Shown: positions 23,156-35,783 of the stretch, in pieces | How the letters are laid out: each line of letters begins with the position of its first letter | How positions within the stretch are numbered: position 1 is the first letter of the stretch | DNA from: Lytechinus variegatus | Taxonomy: Eukaryota; Echinodermata; Echinoidea; Temnopleuroida; Toxopneustidae | Length of the DNA stretch: 64,000 nt | NCBI RefSeq assembly: GCF_018143015.1 | Contig: NC_054743.1 | Span: 65,067,244 to 65,131,243, forward strand | Direction of reading: 5' to 3' | Position numbers and translations under genes: made by a program | Notes under the pieces: generated by a model | What the model was told of the DNA's origin: nothing | What the model saw: only the letters and a program-made list of their open reading frames with translations | Databases searched by the model: none

Positions 23156-26100
23156 ATGGCTGCTGTAGCAGATATCACAGCACACCTCAGAAGGACAATT
23201 ATAAGCTTGAGGAATACAAATGCTATTGAGAAGTTTTGTAGAATTCGAACCGTTTCATCACCTTCACATTTCGTTTCGGCTGCCAGTGCCAGCTCTAGCG
23301 AGAGGAGCGGAAGCTCTTGCGGGGACCTGCCCGCGAGAAACCGATCAATCTTGGTGTTGCCGAGAAGCCCAATTCAGGTTCCATCTCAAACTCAAAATCA
23401 AAGACGATGTTTGCACTCTGTATTGTCTTCCCAGCATTTACACCATCCACCGTCAAATGGTTTGTATTTTTGATAAAGGCATGAATTATGCCTAGGCATG
23501 GTATTACCATTAATGTCTTTTTTTGATGATCGTGTCTTCGTGATCATGCTGATTTTGACTTGCAATTTTCATTTCAAATTTAATTCACAAACTGACAAAA
23601 CGTCAAAACAAATGGTGTCTTCATTCTAAACAAGAGGAAGTTTAATGATTATAGAAGTGAGAAAGGGGGAGAGAGTCTAGCTAGGCGGCTTCTTGAGCAT
23701 GTTGAGAGTAAAAATGATTTACTTGTCGTCTTGTGTATGTCACTCACACATTGTACGAGGTTAGTATGTACTAACCTCGTACAATAGACCGTGTTTGACC
23801 CTGGATTTCGAAGTAGTCGGCAAACATCGCTTCATTGCTGAAGTAATATTTGCCGAAGCTCCTTCTCGCTACGCACCGGGGCTCTTGCCGGTAAGTAGCA
23901 AGAGTTTGTTGAATGTAAAAGAATAATAAAATAATAATCCGATAAAAAAAGCACATTTTGCTTACCTCGGCCTCGAAAGTGACTTCGCTTGTCTCTTCCA
24001 CGGAAATACAAGGAAGCCCGTTGGTGGCGCTAATAATTTCACAACCTTGATTCAGCTCCTCGGTAATTTTATAACTGTATCTAAATTCTTTGAATGCGCA
24101 ATCCTCATGATTAATTTACTAATTATGGGCACCAATTAATGAAATGCCTTCAAAAAACATAATTAATGATTATTATTGGTGATGATAACACTCATTTGCA
24201 TTAATTTAAAAAGATGACTGATAAAAAAAAATGAAAATAATATACGTGCCTGGAAAGAAACCAGCAGTACAAGCTTTGACGAACGTCAATAATACGTATA
24301 CGGTATACCAAAGTCTATACAATGAAAAGATTGGACACTTCACGGACTTTGCGTAATGCCTTGCGTCGATATGCGTGTAAAATAGTGTAGGTGCCTATTC
24401 TTTCCCTTGTCGTGTCTTTGATATGAATATAAATCGCGCGCCCTCTTCAGGAGAAAATTGATATCAACGCTGACTGATTTCTATCTCCGTAAAATCTTCA
24501 CTAAAGATCAAGAAAATATACATATTTTTAGAAAGAAACTTCAAGGAGAAGTCACGGAAGGATCTAAATGATTCGGTAAGTGTCATAGCAGGATGTGGAA
24601 TATGTATTTAAACATAATCTTTTATGTGGGCAAAAGCCCACTGTATTTTCGAAGTGTAGTGGTGTGTCGCGTGCGTATGACTGATAATCCTTCACTCGCG
24701 AGACGATATGAACCCATGGGTGTGTGTATGTAGGCTTACTCTCAACACTGCTCAATGATGCCAGGTCTTCCTTCTGAGTGACCTACACGAAGGATGCCGA
24801 AACCTGAAACTTTCACCCCCGAGATATCTACTTTCCTTCGAAAAAATCTAGCCCTAAATCATGTACATGGGATAAAACTTCATTTCCGACATTTCTATGC
24901 TCTCTCAGACGCATGCGTCTGTAACATTGGCGAAGAACAACAGGAACAAGATGGCGGCGTAAACATCAAGCAAGTCTCTTCCGTCTTTTCACAATATTTT
25001 TCTCATTTTGTCGGAAATGAATTTTTATCCCATGTAAAATCATGTTGTATTTCAAACATTTGCAATGGTTATATTTTGTTTTTATATTTTAGCGATTAAT
25101 CGTACCATATACCAGTGCGAAAGCTGATAGTGATTTTCCGGGCATTGTTTACGTATTTGAAAAAAAGCAACTGGTGTGTCAGCCACTCATATTTCAGTGT
25201 AGTGTGTACTGCTTAGTCTTGAGGACGCAATGATGATGTTTTTATAAGCTGTCATATACATCATGTGACAGCTTATAATAAACATCATTGCATCCTCAAG
25301 ACTAGTACTGCTTTTGTTTAATATACTATGACTTTTTTCTCTGTTTTGTCCAATTTTTCCTATGTAGTTCATATACATGTATCCAGGGGCTTGGCTTCGA
25401 AAGCTCACATGAAATACAACAAGAGGAAAAAGGGTAGGTAGAATTTACAAACATTGTACTTTAAAATTATACAAGGTCAAGGGGTTTGCATTTTTGAACT
25501 TTTCATTGTTTCCTTTTAAACACCCTACCTTTAAGCCATGAATACGTGTATGTATGTTGCATAAAAGTCATTTTAAAGTTAATGCCCTGTCGGATGGTAT
25601 CCCATGTTCCCTTTTATAGCTTAATTAGGGAGAAGTCTTTTTCGGGAAACAAAGCCAGTTTTCTTTCATTGACCTGCATTTTTATATTTCTAATTTTCAT
25701 TTCTTTCTTCCACAACATCATATTAAGTTTGGCCTACTTGTACATTTCAAATAAGTTGCAAATAAGTTTTGCTCTAAAATGTGTGTTAGCAGTATTAATG
25801 TCAATGTCTGCATATTTAACAATTATGTGGCTAAAAATAATGGGAAGAAAAAATCTCTTAACTTTGCATATTTTAGTTGGTCAGTTATTGTCTTCTAACT
25901 ACATTTTTTATAGTGAGTTTATTGTGCACATTTATTCACAATATTGATATTTTTATTAAAAAAAATTGTAAATGAAATTCTATTTGGCATTCCAGTATTA
26001 TTATGTTTGAAATATTTCAGAAAGGTAAAATACTCTGCTCTTGTACCACAAATAATGCTCTTTATCCTTCAAAGTGCTGCATCATCTCATAATTTCTTGT

Positions 26101-29100
26101 AACAAAAATCTGCAGCTCCCTTAAAATGAATTGAATTCTTTTTAATGCATACAGTGTAATTGCATATTTTCTACTTTGTTTCTTATTTTAGTATCAAAAT
26201 TGCTAGGTGCCTTCAGCATTCCTTGGAATGGATTGTGCACATTAGAAATGGAGTTACTATTGTTATTGTTCTTGTTGTTATATGTATTAGCTTGTTGCTG
26301 TTTATTATCATTATCAGTATTCAGTATTATTGATATTTTTTCATTTAGGATTTTCCAAAGGGGGGAGGGGGACATTTTGAACAGGAAGAATTTGACGAGC
26401 AAAAAAAAAAAAATTCTTCGCTTCCAAATCAAGGACACATTTTGTTCTAGGAAAATTTTGGAAATTTTTTTTTTTTTCTTGCCTTTCAAATGGGGGAGCA
26501 CAGGCCAGATGAGCCACAACCTGGCACTGCCACCGGTATACCCGGTACATTTTGTATTGTGTAGGTGTAATATAAAGTTTGTTTTTGGTATCCATACAGC
26601 ACCAGTAGATCATTTTCAAGGATTAGACCCTTCCCAGCCCAGATTAGGGTTTGAAAAAGTCAAGGAATTAGAAACGTGAGTATCTAGAATTCCTGTCAAC
26701 ACCCCCCATTCAGGTGACTTAAAATAAAAGCATCAAGTCCACTCCAGAAAAATGTTGATTGGAAGAAAAAAATAGAGAAAAATCAAAGTAGCATATTATG
26801 GTTAAAATTTCATCAAAATCAGATGTAAAATAAGAAAGATAAGAAATTTTAAAATTTTGCTTATTTTTCACAAAGCAGTGATATGTACATTTCAGTGACA
26901 TGCAAATGAGACAGTCGATGATGTCCTTAACTCACTATTTTTCTATTATTTTTTTTATTGTTTTAATTAGACAATATTTCATTTGAAAATAAGGACCAAC
27001 TTGACTGAACCATATAGTGTTATACAATTCTAATTCCACATGATCAGGGAGGTATTAATTGTTTTTTCACTTGGCAATGAGGAGAAAATAAGAATATTTC
27101 ATATTATTTCAAATAGTGGATGGATGATGGCATCAGTCTCTCCGTTTGCATACAGCTTAGGATGTGCATATGACTGTTTTGTGAAATTAAGCAAAACTTT
27201 GAAATGTCATCACTTTCTTATTTTGCATCCGATTTCAATGAAATTCTCAGTGTATTGCTTGTTGGATCTTCTCTTTTTACTCAAGTCAACTTTAGTTGGG
27301 GTGGACTTGTTCTTTATGGAAGTACAGCATGGGAAGCAAGATATATTTTTTAAATGATTTCATTCTATTACATACCTCATGTTTTTTATGCCAACTATTA
27401 AAAAATGCTGATAGTATCTCCATGATGATAATCTGTTGTTCTGTTTGTTAGGTGCTTAAAGGCCACCGCACACCTTACGACCCGACCGGTCGGCGACTGG
27501 CTTACGACTGAGTGAGGGGAGATGAATTGCAAGGCAGTCTTAAGCCTCGACACCGCACACCTTGCAATCCGATTTGCGACTCACGCATGCGCTTTTTGGC
27601 ATAACATCTGAGAAATTGCGATTACTACTGTGTATGCGTGTTGTTTATCATAATACGCGTTATGCAACTCAGCTGTCTGATTGGCTGGAGGTTGGATTGA
27701 GCTTGCGATCCAGTCATAAGGATTTGACATGTCAAATCCTTCCGATTTTCCTTGCGACTTGTCTGACCGGTGTGCGACGCTCAAGCTGACAAGGGCTGTG
27801 ACGTCACATCTCCCCTCACCCAGTCGCAAGCCAGTCGGCGACCGGTCGGGACGTAAGGGGGGCACACCTCAGTTTTAATATCATTGTACATTACAAATTT
27901 TAATTTTGCTTCTCAAAGGTGGGCACGTGTCCACTGTGCCGCCCCCCTTGATCCGCGCCTGTGGAATACTCCCTGGGGAGTAATCCAGCCAGTCAATTAA
28001 CAGTTTGAAATTTTCATTACTATTGCGAGCTTTAATGGCTACATATTTGAAGATAAACCTGACTAAAAACAGATTGATCTCTTTTCTGCCGTTTCTATAT
28101 ACATTTAAATGCCAGTACAATGGTCTTTGAAGACACGATGATAGATTCATGTTCATAATATCATAGCAATTCTATTCTGTTTCTATATATAAATGGCTAT
28201 TCATATAAGACTTATTTGTCAATTTGGTGCAAGTTTGAAGATTTTTTTTTTTTTTTTGCAGAGCTAATGATACTGTTAAGAAAATATTCAGCTTGGAGTT
28301 TGGCACTGGGGTGAGTAGTACATTATTACAATCTAGAGTCTAGCTAGCAACACAAAGTTTTGTTTAGGCTGAGTTAGTTGTCTTAAAGCCAAAAGTGAAA
28401 GAACACCATGTAGTAGCAATCTGGTATTTGGAAATTCATTAATATTTATCAAGTTATGTAAGAATGCTGTTAATATTGAAAAGAAAGAAGACAGAAACTA
28501 ACACTCGTAAGTACAAATTTTCCTCTTTGCAAGGGAGAAACATTTTTCATTTGAAATTAGTAGTGGTTGGAAGCTATGTTCATCATGATGATTGATGGTC
28601 GGAAATCTTCTTTGCCAGTTGGGGCTAACCACTGCCATCCACTGTATCTAGTTTACTGATTACCATAATTAAAATATTTTCCTCTTTTTAATTTTGCAAC
28701 TAAATAACTGTGACAAATTTTGCTCTTATTGACACATGTATGCTTGTACAATGCAGTATGAATGAAAATGTGCTGGTTCCCACTTTCCGCATATAATTAT
28801 GGACCAAAATAACTTATGCATGTTAAGAGGAAAAAAAAGGATTTGGGGCAATTCCATAAAATATGTCCGACTCCCTATATGTGGGACCTTCATGAAATTT
28901 TCTGTCTCCGTTTTCTTGTTCTTATGACAGTTTGTACTCTGTAATATACTCAAAGGACCATGACTTGATCAGTTTATGAAGTGAAGTAAGAATGAAGAAA
29001 AATGGGGGTTAGATGTATGGAAAGTTTGATTATTTTATGGCACTGCCGTTTGGTATCTCAGTTACATGTAGCTTTTTAAATAATAGGTTACGGTATATGT

Positions 29101-32100
29101 CATGTGCCCATTTAGATTTTACATAGCGTTATAAATAGCTTTAATGAAACGCAAACAAGTTCTTTCTTGAGTGTGTAAATGAACGTCTTTTACTGTGTCT
29201 TCTGCTATTGAAAAGCACTAGAAATGCACTATATACAACTACTATTTACAACTACATGTATGGTTACATTGCTATTATGGCAACTAAGATACTATGGTAA
29301 ACAACATGACTCCACAGGTAATCACAATCAAGAATTCTATGCTATATGGAGTTGCAACAATATCAAAGTTACTGTAGTTGTAAAATCTTTATATGAAATA
29401 GAACCAAGCAGTAGAAAAATAACATGTTTAAGTGAAAGAAAGGACTGAATTCGGAAGAATTATCACTTACTCTGATTTATATTTCTAGTTTTTGTTAAAA
29501 ATCAACTAAAAAGATACCTGTGTAGTATTTTGTTTTAGAATATATTTTTGTAATAAAGTACATGTACATGCCATAACATCATTATAGAACAGTTCTTGAA
29601 GACAAGCATGTTTTCTTGTGAAATGTGCTATTTCCACATCCAGATGCAAATATGTCCTTTTTACGGGTAGTATTATCTATTACATATATCATAATATAAA
29701 ATCATACTCTGTTGATAAATGCGTCCCTAACCTCCATCTGTAATATGCAAATGACATGGTTTATATAAGGCATCATCAGCAGTACAGGCTGTACTTTTAA
29801 ATCTAATAGTTATGTCATTTTAATCCACATTCTGTGGAATTTCTTTTACTTGCTGGTTTCCTGGAAAAAGGTTATTCCCCTTTCCTGTTATTAAAGGAGA
29901 ATGAAACCATGGCAACAAGTAAGCATGTTTGAAAAAAAAATCTAAGAACAAGTTCAATGAAAGGTTGGAAAAAAATAGGACAAAGGAGAAGAAAGTTATG
30001 AACATTTAATGTAGCAATCATTGATACTGATGGAGAGAGAGAGATCCTCCTATTGGCAATGCGACCATGTATCACACATGAACAAGTCTCCTCATTGGAC
30101 ACTGAAAATATACATGTACCCCAAACATCTAAATATTTTCATTCATTTTATTTAAACTTGAAACTTTTTCATCCATTCTTGATTTTACATAATGTGTGAA
30201 TCCTGTGGTACATACATGTATTACAGGCCCTCTGCCCCTCTCATACCCCCCCCCCCCCCCGATCTGCTGATAAAGCTGATGAAAGTGACAATGTAAATAA
30301 AATATGAACAAATGTAGTTGTGTGACATCACATATCTTGGTTGTATTGTCAGCCGTGGGTGTCCATTTTAAACATTTAGTGATGTCAACATTACCGTAAC
30401 TTTCTCATTGATTAGTCAATTTCTATGTTCTTTCCTGCTCAATTCTAGTAACATGAGCATTGATCCTGCATACATGTAGTATTTTACTATTTATTAAACA
30501 ATTCTCATTGTTGCTTTTAGTTGAATGGATATTTTGCAACAGGTTAGATGGCTTCATGGACATTGCATTCATTCATTGCAGTCAATACTTTTGCACACAT
30601 CATATTTTACAAGCAGAAACTTGGTATCAAATTTATTAGGAGAAAACGGTCTTCAGGATATGATGTGATACTTAAGTCACACTTGCTCTATGGTGGCCGT
30701 ACAGCGAATTGAAAACGATAAGTTTTTATTCATTCACCACCTATATATGTAGCTTTTACAAAAAATGTTAAAATTGCTGTTTTTGACTCGTCGTACTGCC
30801 GCTGTAGAACAAATGCGACTGAAGTGACAATGAAAATATTTTTAGCAGACTGGCAACTGTGGAGGTGTAAAGATTTGTCCGACTCTAGTATAAACTTACA
30901 ATTTTTTTTATTGAACATTTTTATGTATTTATTTATTCAGATAAATTTATTTTCCAATAACAATATTTAATTTTCAACATACATGTACATGTAAATTCAA
31001 TGCATCATTTTAAGAATATAAATATATTACAGGTTTGTTTTATACAGAAGAAGGAGTGATTCCCTTCAAGCAAAAATTTGTGGTGGGATGCACCTGTTTT
31101 GCTATTAAAAAGGCCCCAAAATATTTACTTTGTTCATTATCACAACCTATGACCTACATTGTAATTCTGAAACTTGAGGTATGTTTAACATTACAGTCAA
31201 TGGGGAATTTCAAGTGCTGTTTTGAACATTACAAGGACATAATGGCCATAATAAAAATAAAGCCCCATGTAATTTTTCACTTGTTTTGGTGCATGAGTAT
31301 GAATAATAATTCATATAATTAGATAACTTTGTTTCGTTTCAGACTGATTTACATAAGATGAGGAGGAAGTTGACCCAGGATTCCGTGAGAGATAAACCAG
31401 ATGAGAAAGACGACTTGGCTGTTAAAAGTAAGTTAAGTGGTCAATCCGCTATAGAAAAACTCTTTAAGAGTGATGTTTTACGTCTGAAGGGCATAGTGTG
31501 AATACATCTTTTCGTGCTTTTGATTGTCATCAGTTATTGTTATTATAATACTAATTTTTACATGATTCAAATTCAGTAGCACTTTTGCCAGAGGATACAA
31601 AGGACAACTATCACTAGCTACCACTCTATCAGTTGTGCAGCAACTTTTTATAGTGCATTTTAGACATTAATTCTACCAGCTGGGTGTTTCAAAAAGCTGT
31701 TCGTAAGAGTGATTTTAAGAATGACTGGTGATCCTTTCTTGTGGTAAATGGTATATTCATTGGTGATGGTTTAAGCGCGTAAGAAAGGATCACCACTTGT
31801 TAAAGTCGCTCTTACAAACAGCTTTATGAAATGGCCCCTGGGTACCCAAATGACCCAATCGCCACAACTAGGTCAAGTACAGCACAATGGGGACACCCAC
31901 CCCCGTCCCCACCCCCCCTTTAGAGCTATGTAATCAAATATTTTAATGTAAATATGTCGTTTGTACACAAGTGTGCCCCCTCCCCCCTTTGAAATTCACA
32001 GCGTCATCATATATAGTTTTAATTTTTAATGGGAATACGTATGTCGTTGAAACACAAGTGAGGACTTTTTTTTCCTGTCAAATTTTCCTTGTGAAAATGT

Positions 32101-35100
32101 ACCCCCTCCCCCTTTTGGAAAATCCTGGATCTGCTCCTGCATTGAATGAAATAAATCTACATAGTACATAGTAGAGGATAGGCCCTATTTTTTTTACTTT
32201 TTACGTAGCTGTAGCATGTGCTTGTAGCAAGTTACTTGTATTCTGTTTTTATGTTTACAGTTGCTACCATCACTGAACACATAAGGGCCTTGGCACCACA
32301 TGTGGAAAACAATAAAAAGGTAAGTTATATTTACATTTTACAGTGAGTAGACCCCCCAATTCATTAGTGTGTTGTATGCAGTGTAGTAAAAAAACAAAAT
32401 AATTGTTTCATTTTGTATGGATGAGAAATTGTGTTTGCTTTGGTCTTGTCTTTGAGTTGCATTTGCTTCTTGTCGTGACAGTGCACAAAATTAAAATCAG
32501 GTTTCTTGAAGCGTTTTCCTGAACTCTGTTAGAACATTCTTTTGTAGACAATTATGTTCAGGAAGTTAGATGTGCTCTATATGCATTTTTTCTTTTCAAA
32601 TTTCAATATATCAATGTGTTTATAATTTCTATTCTGCCTTTTTAACTCTTCTGTAGCTTCCATGTTGTAGTTAAAGCTCAATCAATTTTTTTTTATGTCT
32701 GCTTTTTTTTTGCCTGCTACTTGGGAGATATTTGCTAGGCTTTCTATTCCTATTTTTTTCTACCTCATGATGAAAAAGGGAAATGCAGGGGGAAAGGGGG
32801 GGGGGGGGACACAAATGTATTAATTCATTGGAGCATCTCCTTCCCCTGACACTGTTAGTCTGCTGGGCAAACCCTTCACTTGAGATAAGGGTCTGAATGT
32901 GCAGCCTACTCATGCCTTGTGTACTGAAGGCTCTCTCGCTGCAAGTTTTGTATGTGCTAGTCTTTGCGCGGAGACACACTTGTTGATCAAAGTTCCAATC
33001 AGGGTCTGTGCCTGCAGACTATGACACTGTAGTGTTTATGTAAGTCCCTTGCACACCTACCCTTGCTTCCATGGTTAACTTAGCATGCTATCCAGGCTCA
33101 TTGATGGAGGTATTATGTTAGCATTATGAAATGGATAATAGTTCGATCTGCATAAGTCAACGTTCAGTAGGTGGAATTGCCAGAGTCCAAGCAAGACAGG
33201 GTTAAAAAGAGGATGTGTTATTTATTCCATCAAAGTCAAATTTTCTCTAATAGTTGGACAATATTCTGTGGACCCAGGAGATATGATTTCAGCAGACTCA
33301 CCAGTATTACATTCTTTATTCTTTACATAGAGTATACATTTATTAATTTATTTTATTGACAGTGTTATTTAATCAAGTTGGCCATATCACCTATATATAT
33401 ATACTATCGTTGAGGGCCCTGAAATAAAAATAGATGTAACAACCTGAACTCAGAGTAAAATCATAGAATGCGAGAAGTTACTAAACGATATATGATAGAA
33501 CTGAAAAGAAATCAGTGGAATGAAGAGCCGTGATTGGCTGCCAAGGTTAACAAAATTAGGCCTAGAGGATAGCCGTTAGGTCAGTAAGAACTGAAATAAC
33601 CAAGTCTTGCAAACTCCTGGTGGCACAGAAGGCATGGTAGACCCTTAAAATGTTGTCTTTATTCTTTAACGTTGTTGTTTTAGTTTATACATGAATGTAA
33701 TGTATCATTCAGGTATGAATATTTGCGCCAATTAAACTACATTGCTTTGTGAAACGGAAAGCTATGAAGATGTGAGTTGCCAGAACTCTTTCATTTTCAT
33801 TTATGGTAATTTTATCTCTTATTTTCAATTTTTTTCTTGTTAACATTGTTTTCCTTTAATACTATGTGTCTAATGGAAAGTTGAAAATAAATTTGAAAAG
33901 GAATTTGAAACTTGAAACTTATTTTCAGGAAACACTTATGACATCATTGCACACCATACATCTGTACCAACTCTTTCACTTCAAAGATTATCCATTGACC
34001 AGAGAGATAGCGCCCTCTAATGTAAAAAAAAAAAATGCTTGACTTTTTAATAGACGCCATTTTCCCATGCATGGCAAACGTGACTTTTCTTGGGTATGTT
34101 CATCAAAATGTGTCCTATCAAAAAATAAAAAACAACAACAGCTTATGATATAGCTGACGTAATGCTGAAAAATGCTACTTTGAAAATGACCACATTCACA
34201 TTTCACAAAACGGGGGATAAAATATTGACTTGCTCTTTACTTTTTGTTATTGTAGCTAGGCCTTTCCGACATGGCAGGTGATTGTAATTATGTATCTCAT
34301 GGAAGTCGCTCAGGTATTCTTTCAAAGAGCTGACTTTAATTATCATGAAAAAGCTTTTAATTAAAAAAAAATTAATTCAAGTACATTGATTGCTCGTGAT
34401 TGGAAATTGAATTCAAGTAAAGTGAATTGCCTTTTCCATTGATACAAAGGAAAGTACATTGCAAAAAAAATTGAGTTAATGCTATTTGAACACGAAGCAG
34501 ACTTGATACATATGAGGTACAGAATGCTATTTCGTTTCCTGGATTTATGATCATTTCCATGGTTCCAGCCTTGGCTAAAGTATGTACTGTTATGTGAAGG
34601 GAATCATAATAATCACACTAAAATCTTAAATTGACCTTGTTGAGTTGTTGACCAAATTTGTGAAACATGCCCCTCTCTGCTGTTTGGAATACTCTTTCTA
34701 AGCATTTTGTATTTTTGCATGATTTGCTACCAATCTCTTCCACACCTAATCATCTTTCTCTCATTCCCAAGACATGGCAGCAAGCTCTTTGTTATATTCA
34801 ATTTGTAGTGCTTGTTTGTTTTACTTAGTGATTTGTGTTAACTCATGTGTTAATAACCAATTACATTACATCTTCTAATCAAACATTCATGTTCAATTCA
34901 ATAAATTCAATTATGTCAGGTGGCTTGGCTTTAAAAGAGTAGTATTGCATCATCTGCATACAAATGCTTTTACATTTGATATATGATACTGGTTAAGGAA
35001 GAGTACTAATATACACATAATGAACAGCAGTGGCCATAAAATTAAGCCTTGGGGAACACCATATTTAATAGGTCTCGGATTGGTATGAAATTTGATTAAA

Positions 35101-35783
35101 CCATCCACATTCCATGTTTCTCATTCTGCATTATTTCAAATACTAAAAAATGATTGATGGTATCGATATACAGTGTACCCATAATGTGATCTTCATTTAA
35201 TCTTCTTTAATCAGTTACATCAAGCACGGTAATTGAGTTGAGTACTTCGGCCTGAAACATGACTAATTGAGGCACAGGAAATTTGAATTTTTACAGAAGA
35301 AATCATGTAACCGTCACCAATAGTGCACCACTTTTTTCTAATATTTTAGTAGGTTAGGGTAGTATAAGGGGGTTACCAATGTTTCTGTTTGATTCACCTT
35401 TATTGGTATCAAACATTTTATAATTTTACTAGGATTCTGTCAACAAAGTGCGTATGCTGAATGCAATTGACCGACGGCGCAAGATGCTCAAATACCTGAG
35501 GAAGCGCAACTACGCGCGCTTCGAACAGCTCCTGCTGGAGCTCAACTTGACCTGGACCCCTCCACCAGACTATTACGTCAAAAAGACCAGGCGCTCCATG
35601 GAGAAGAAGGCGGTGGTCAAGGAGGGCTATATGAAGAAACAGCAAGCGCTGAAGGAGTTTGAGGAGAGATGGAGGCAGGAGAAACTCCTGGAGATTGCCA
35701 AGTTGAAGGAAGATCTTGGGAAGGAGCTGACTGAGGAGGAGAGTAATCTTTTGTTAAAGAGCAGAGAGGAGACAGCTCTATAA
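23156..35783 (+). CDS. MRPS15: Mitochondrial small-subunit ribosomal protein uS15m
   Basis: Seven exons join in phase to 329 residues: 23156-23459, 25368-25433, 26600-26675, 28262-28310, 31343-31427, 32261-32319 and 35433-35783. Exons 3-7 align by eye along human MRPS15: KVKELETANDTVKKIFSLEF corresponds to the human IEKVDDVVKRLLSLEM region. The core of exon 7, DRRRKMLKYLRKRNYARFEQ then LLLELNLTW..PPDYY, is the uS15 rRNA-binding helix region. A charged Lys/Glu C-terminal helix ends the protein. Exon 1 supplies an Arg/Ser-rich, acid-poor presequence (MAAVADITAHLRRTIISLR) suited to mitochondrial import. It is the least certain part, because its donor is the weaker g|gtttgt, but its phase fits exon 2 exactly. 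An ATG two codons upstream (23150) is also in frame; 23156 has the better context (atcATGG). At 329 residues the protein is longer than the human one (257), mostly from exon 1. Introns of 0.6-3.1 kb hold many transposons. Confidence 0.85.
23750..23785. repeat. Perfect 36-bp palindrome
   Basis: ATTGTACGAGGTTAGTA and its exact reverse complement are separated by only TG. It lies in intron 1 of MRPS15. No direct repeats flank it clearly. Confidence 0.85.
23966..24103 (-). CDS. Possible orphan exon, integrin-beta-like (weak)
   Basis: On the minus strand 46 codons are open between an AG acceptor-like site (24104-24105) and a strong donor, gag|gtaagc (23965-23960). The translation includes RYSYKITEELNQGCEIISA, then TNGLPCISVEETSEVTFEAE. 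It loosely resembles the hybrid-domain segment of integrin beta chains (SYK..C...NG..C..ISIGD.V.FE). No pyrimidine tract precedes the acceptor and no partner exon was found nearby on the minus strand. It may be an exon relic or chance. Confidence 0.2.
24861..25044. repeat. Inverted repeat enclosing a perfect YY1-type motif
   Basis: ATGTACATGGGATAAAACTT followed by CATTTCCGACAT on the left is mirrored by TGTCGGAAATGAATTTTTAT followed by CCCATGTAAAATCATG on the right. Between them lies AAGATGGCGGC (24947-24957), the full YY1 consensus, with a CpG-containing gacgcatgcgtc palindrome. The ATG in this motif meets a stop two codons later, so it is not a coding start. It could be an alternative promoter of MRPS15 or a short DNA element carrying the motif. 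Confidence 0.55.
25215..25304. mobile_element. 90-bp foldback element with 9-bp target duplication
   Basis: Arms of about 40 bp (AGTCTTGAGGACGCAATGAT... against its mirror) surround an ~11 nt loop. The direct repeat gtactgctt occurs at 25206-25214 and 25305-25313, with no mismatch. The insertion ends 63 bases before MRPS15 exon 2, within the span normally used for branch point and pyrimidine tract. Confidence 0.75.
26340..26515. repeat. Homopolymer-rich GGATCC-type repeat piece
   Basis: aggattttccaaaggggggagg, then A and T runs, then cttgcctttcaaatgggggagc. It is related in wording to the pieces at 9590 and 31960-32140. It sits in intron 2 of MRPS15. Confidence 0.4.
26719..27320. mobile_element. 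TTAA MITE family 1, old copy
   Basis: This is a diverged copy of the family seen whole at 38757, 49394 and 60608. It shares caagtccac(t/c)cc near the left end, aaaatttcatcaaaatc(a/g)gatg and gtcgatgatgtc inside, and a right end with ggggtggacttg. It is in intron 3 of MRPS15. Greater divergence than the other copies suggests an early insertion. Confidence 0.7.
27466..27873. mobile_element. CpG-rich inverted-repeat element, ~410 bp
   Basis: The left end TTAAAGGCCACCGCACACCT, then TACGACCCGACCGGTCGGCG, is mirrored at the right end (..CGACCGGTCGGGACGTAAGG, then GGGGCACACC). The inverted repeats extend ~70 bp through gagtgaggggagatg. A second partial left end lies inside near 27550. No transposase. 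It is in intron 3 of MRPS15. Confidence 0.75.
29891..30460. mobile_element. TTAA MITE family 2, decayed copy
   Basis: It starts TTAAAGGAGAATGAAACCAT and continues with ggcaacaagtaagc, then gagaaagttatgaacattt and gatggagagag..gatcctcc, as in the copy at 8181. The right end is eroded, so the end coordinate is approximate. A C tract lies inside near 30250. It is in intron 4 of MRPS15. Confidence 0.6.
31683..31842. mobile_element. 160-bp MITE, family 3
   Basis: GTTTCAAAAAGCTGTTCGTA then AGAGTGATTTTAAGAATGAC is mirrored by GTTAAAGTCGCTCTTACAAA then CAGCTTTATGAAATGGCC. The inner ggtgatcctttctt/aagaaaggatcacc block is also inverted. A sister copy lies at 42891. It is in intron 5 of MRPS15. Confidence 0.75.
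33360..34920. other. MRPS15 intron 6 sequence without a supported gene
   Basis: AT-rich sequence with scattered short frames. A minus-strand frame at 33988-34206 and another at 34372-34560 have no family match or splice context that I can support. Confidence 0.4.
34930..35115 (-). mobile_element. LINE reverse-transcriptase fragment
   Basis: Minus-strand translation gives NPRPIKYGVPQGLILWPLLF, then after a frame change LYADDAILLF. These are the B motif (GVPQGS.LGPLLF) and the catalytic YADD box of non-LTR reverse transcriptases. The spacing between them is shorter than in an intact RT, so internal sequence is lost. A dead fragment in intron 6 of MRPS15; the clade cannot be assigned. Confidence 0.7.

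Noticed and set aside
23779-23909. Plus-strand open stretch LDFEVVGKHRFIAE..., ending at a gtaagt donor
   Set aside because: The opposite strand is equally open over the same bases, and no partner exon or family could be found; kept out as ambiguous.
24951-24960. ATGGCGGCG as a start codon for MRPS15
   Set aside because: It meets TAA after three codons; the motif is better read as a YY1 site.
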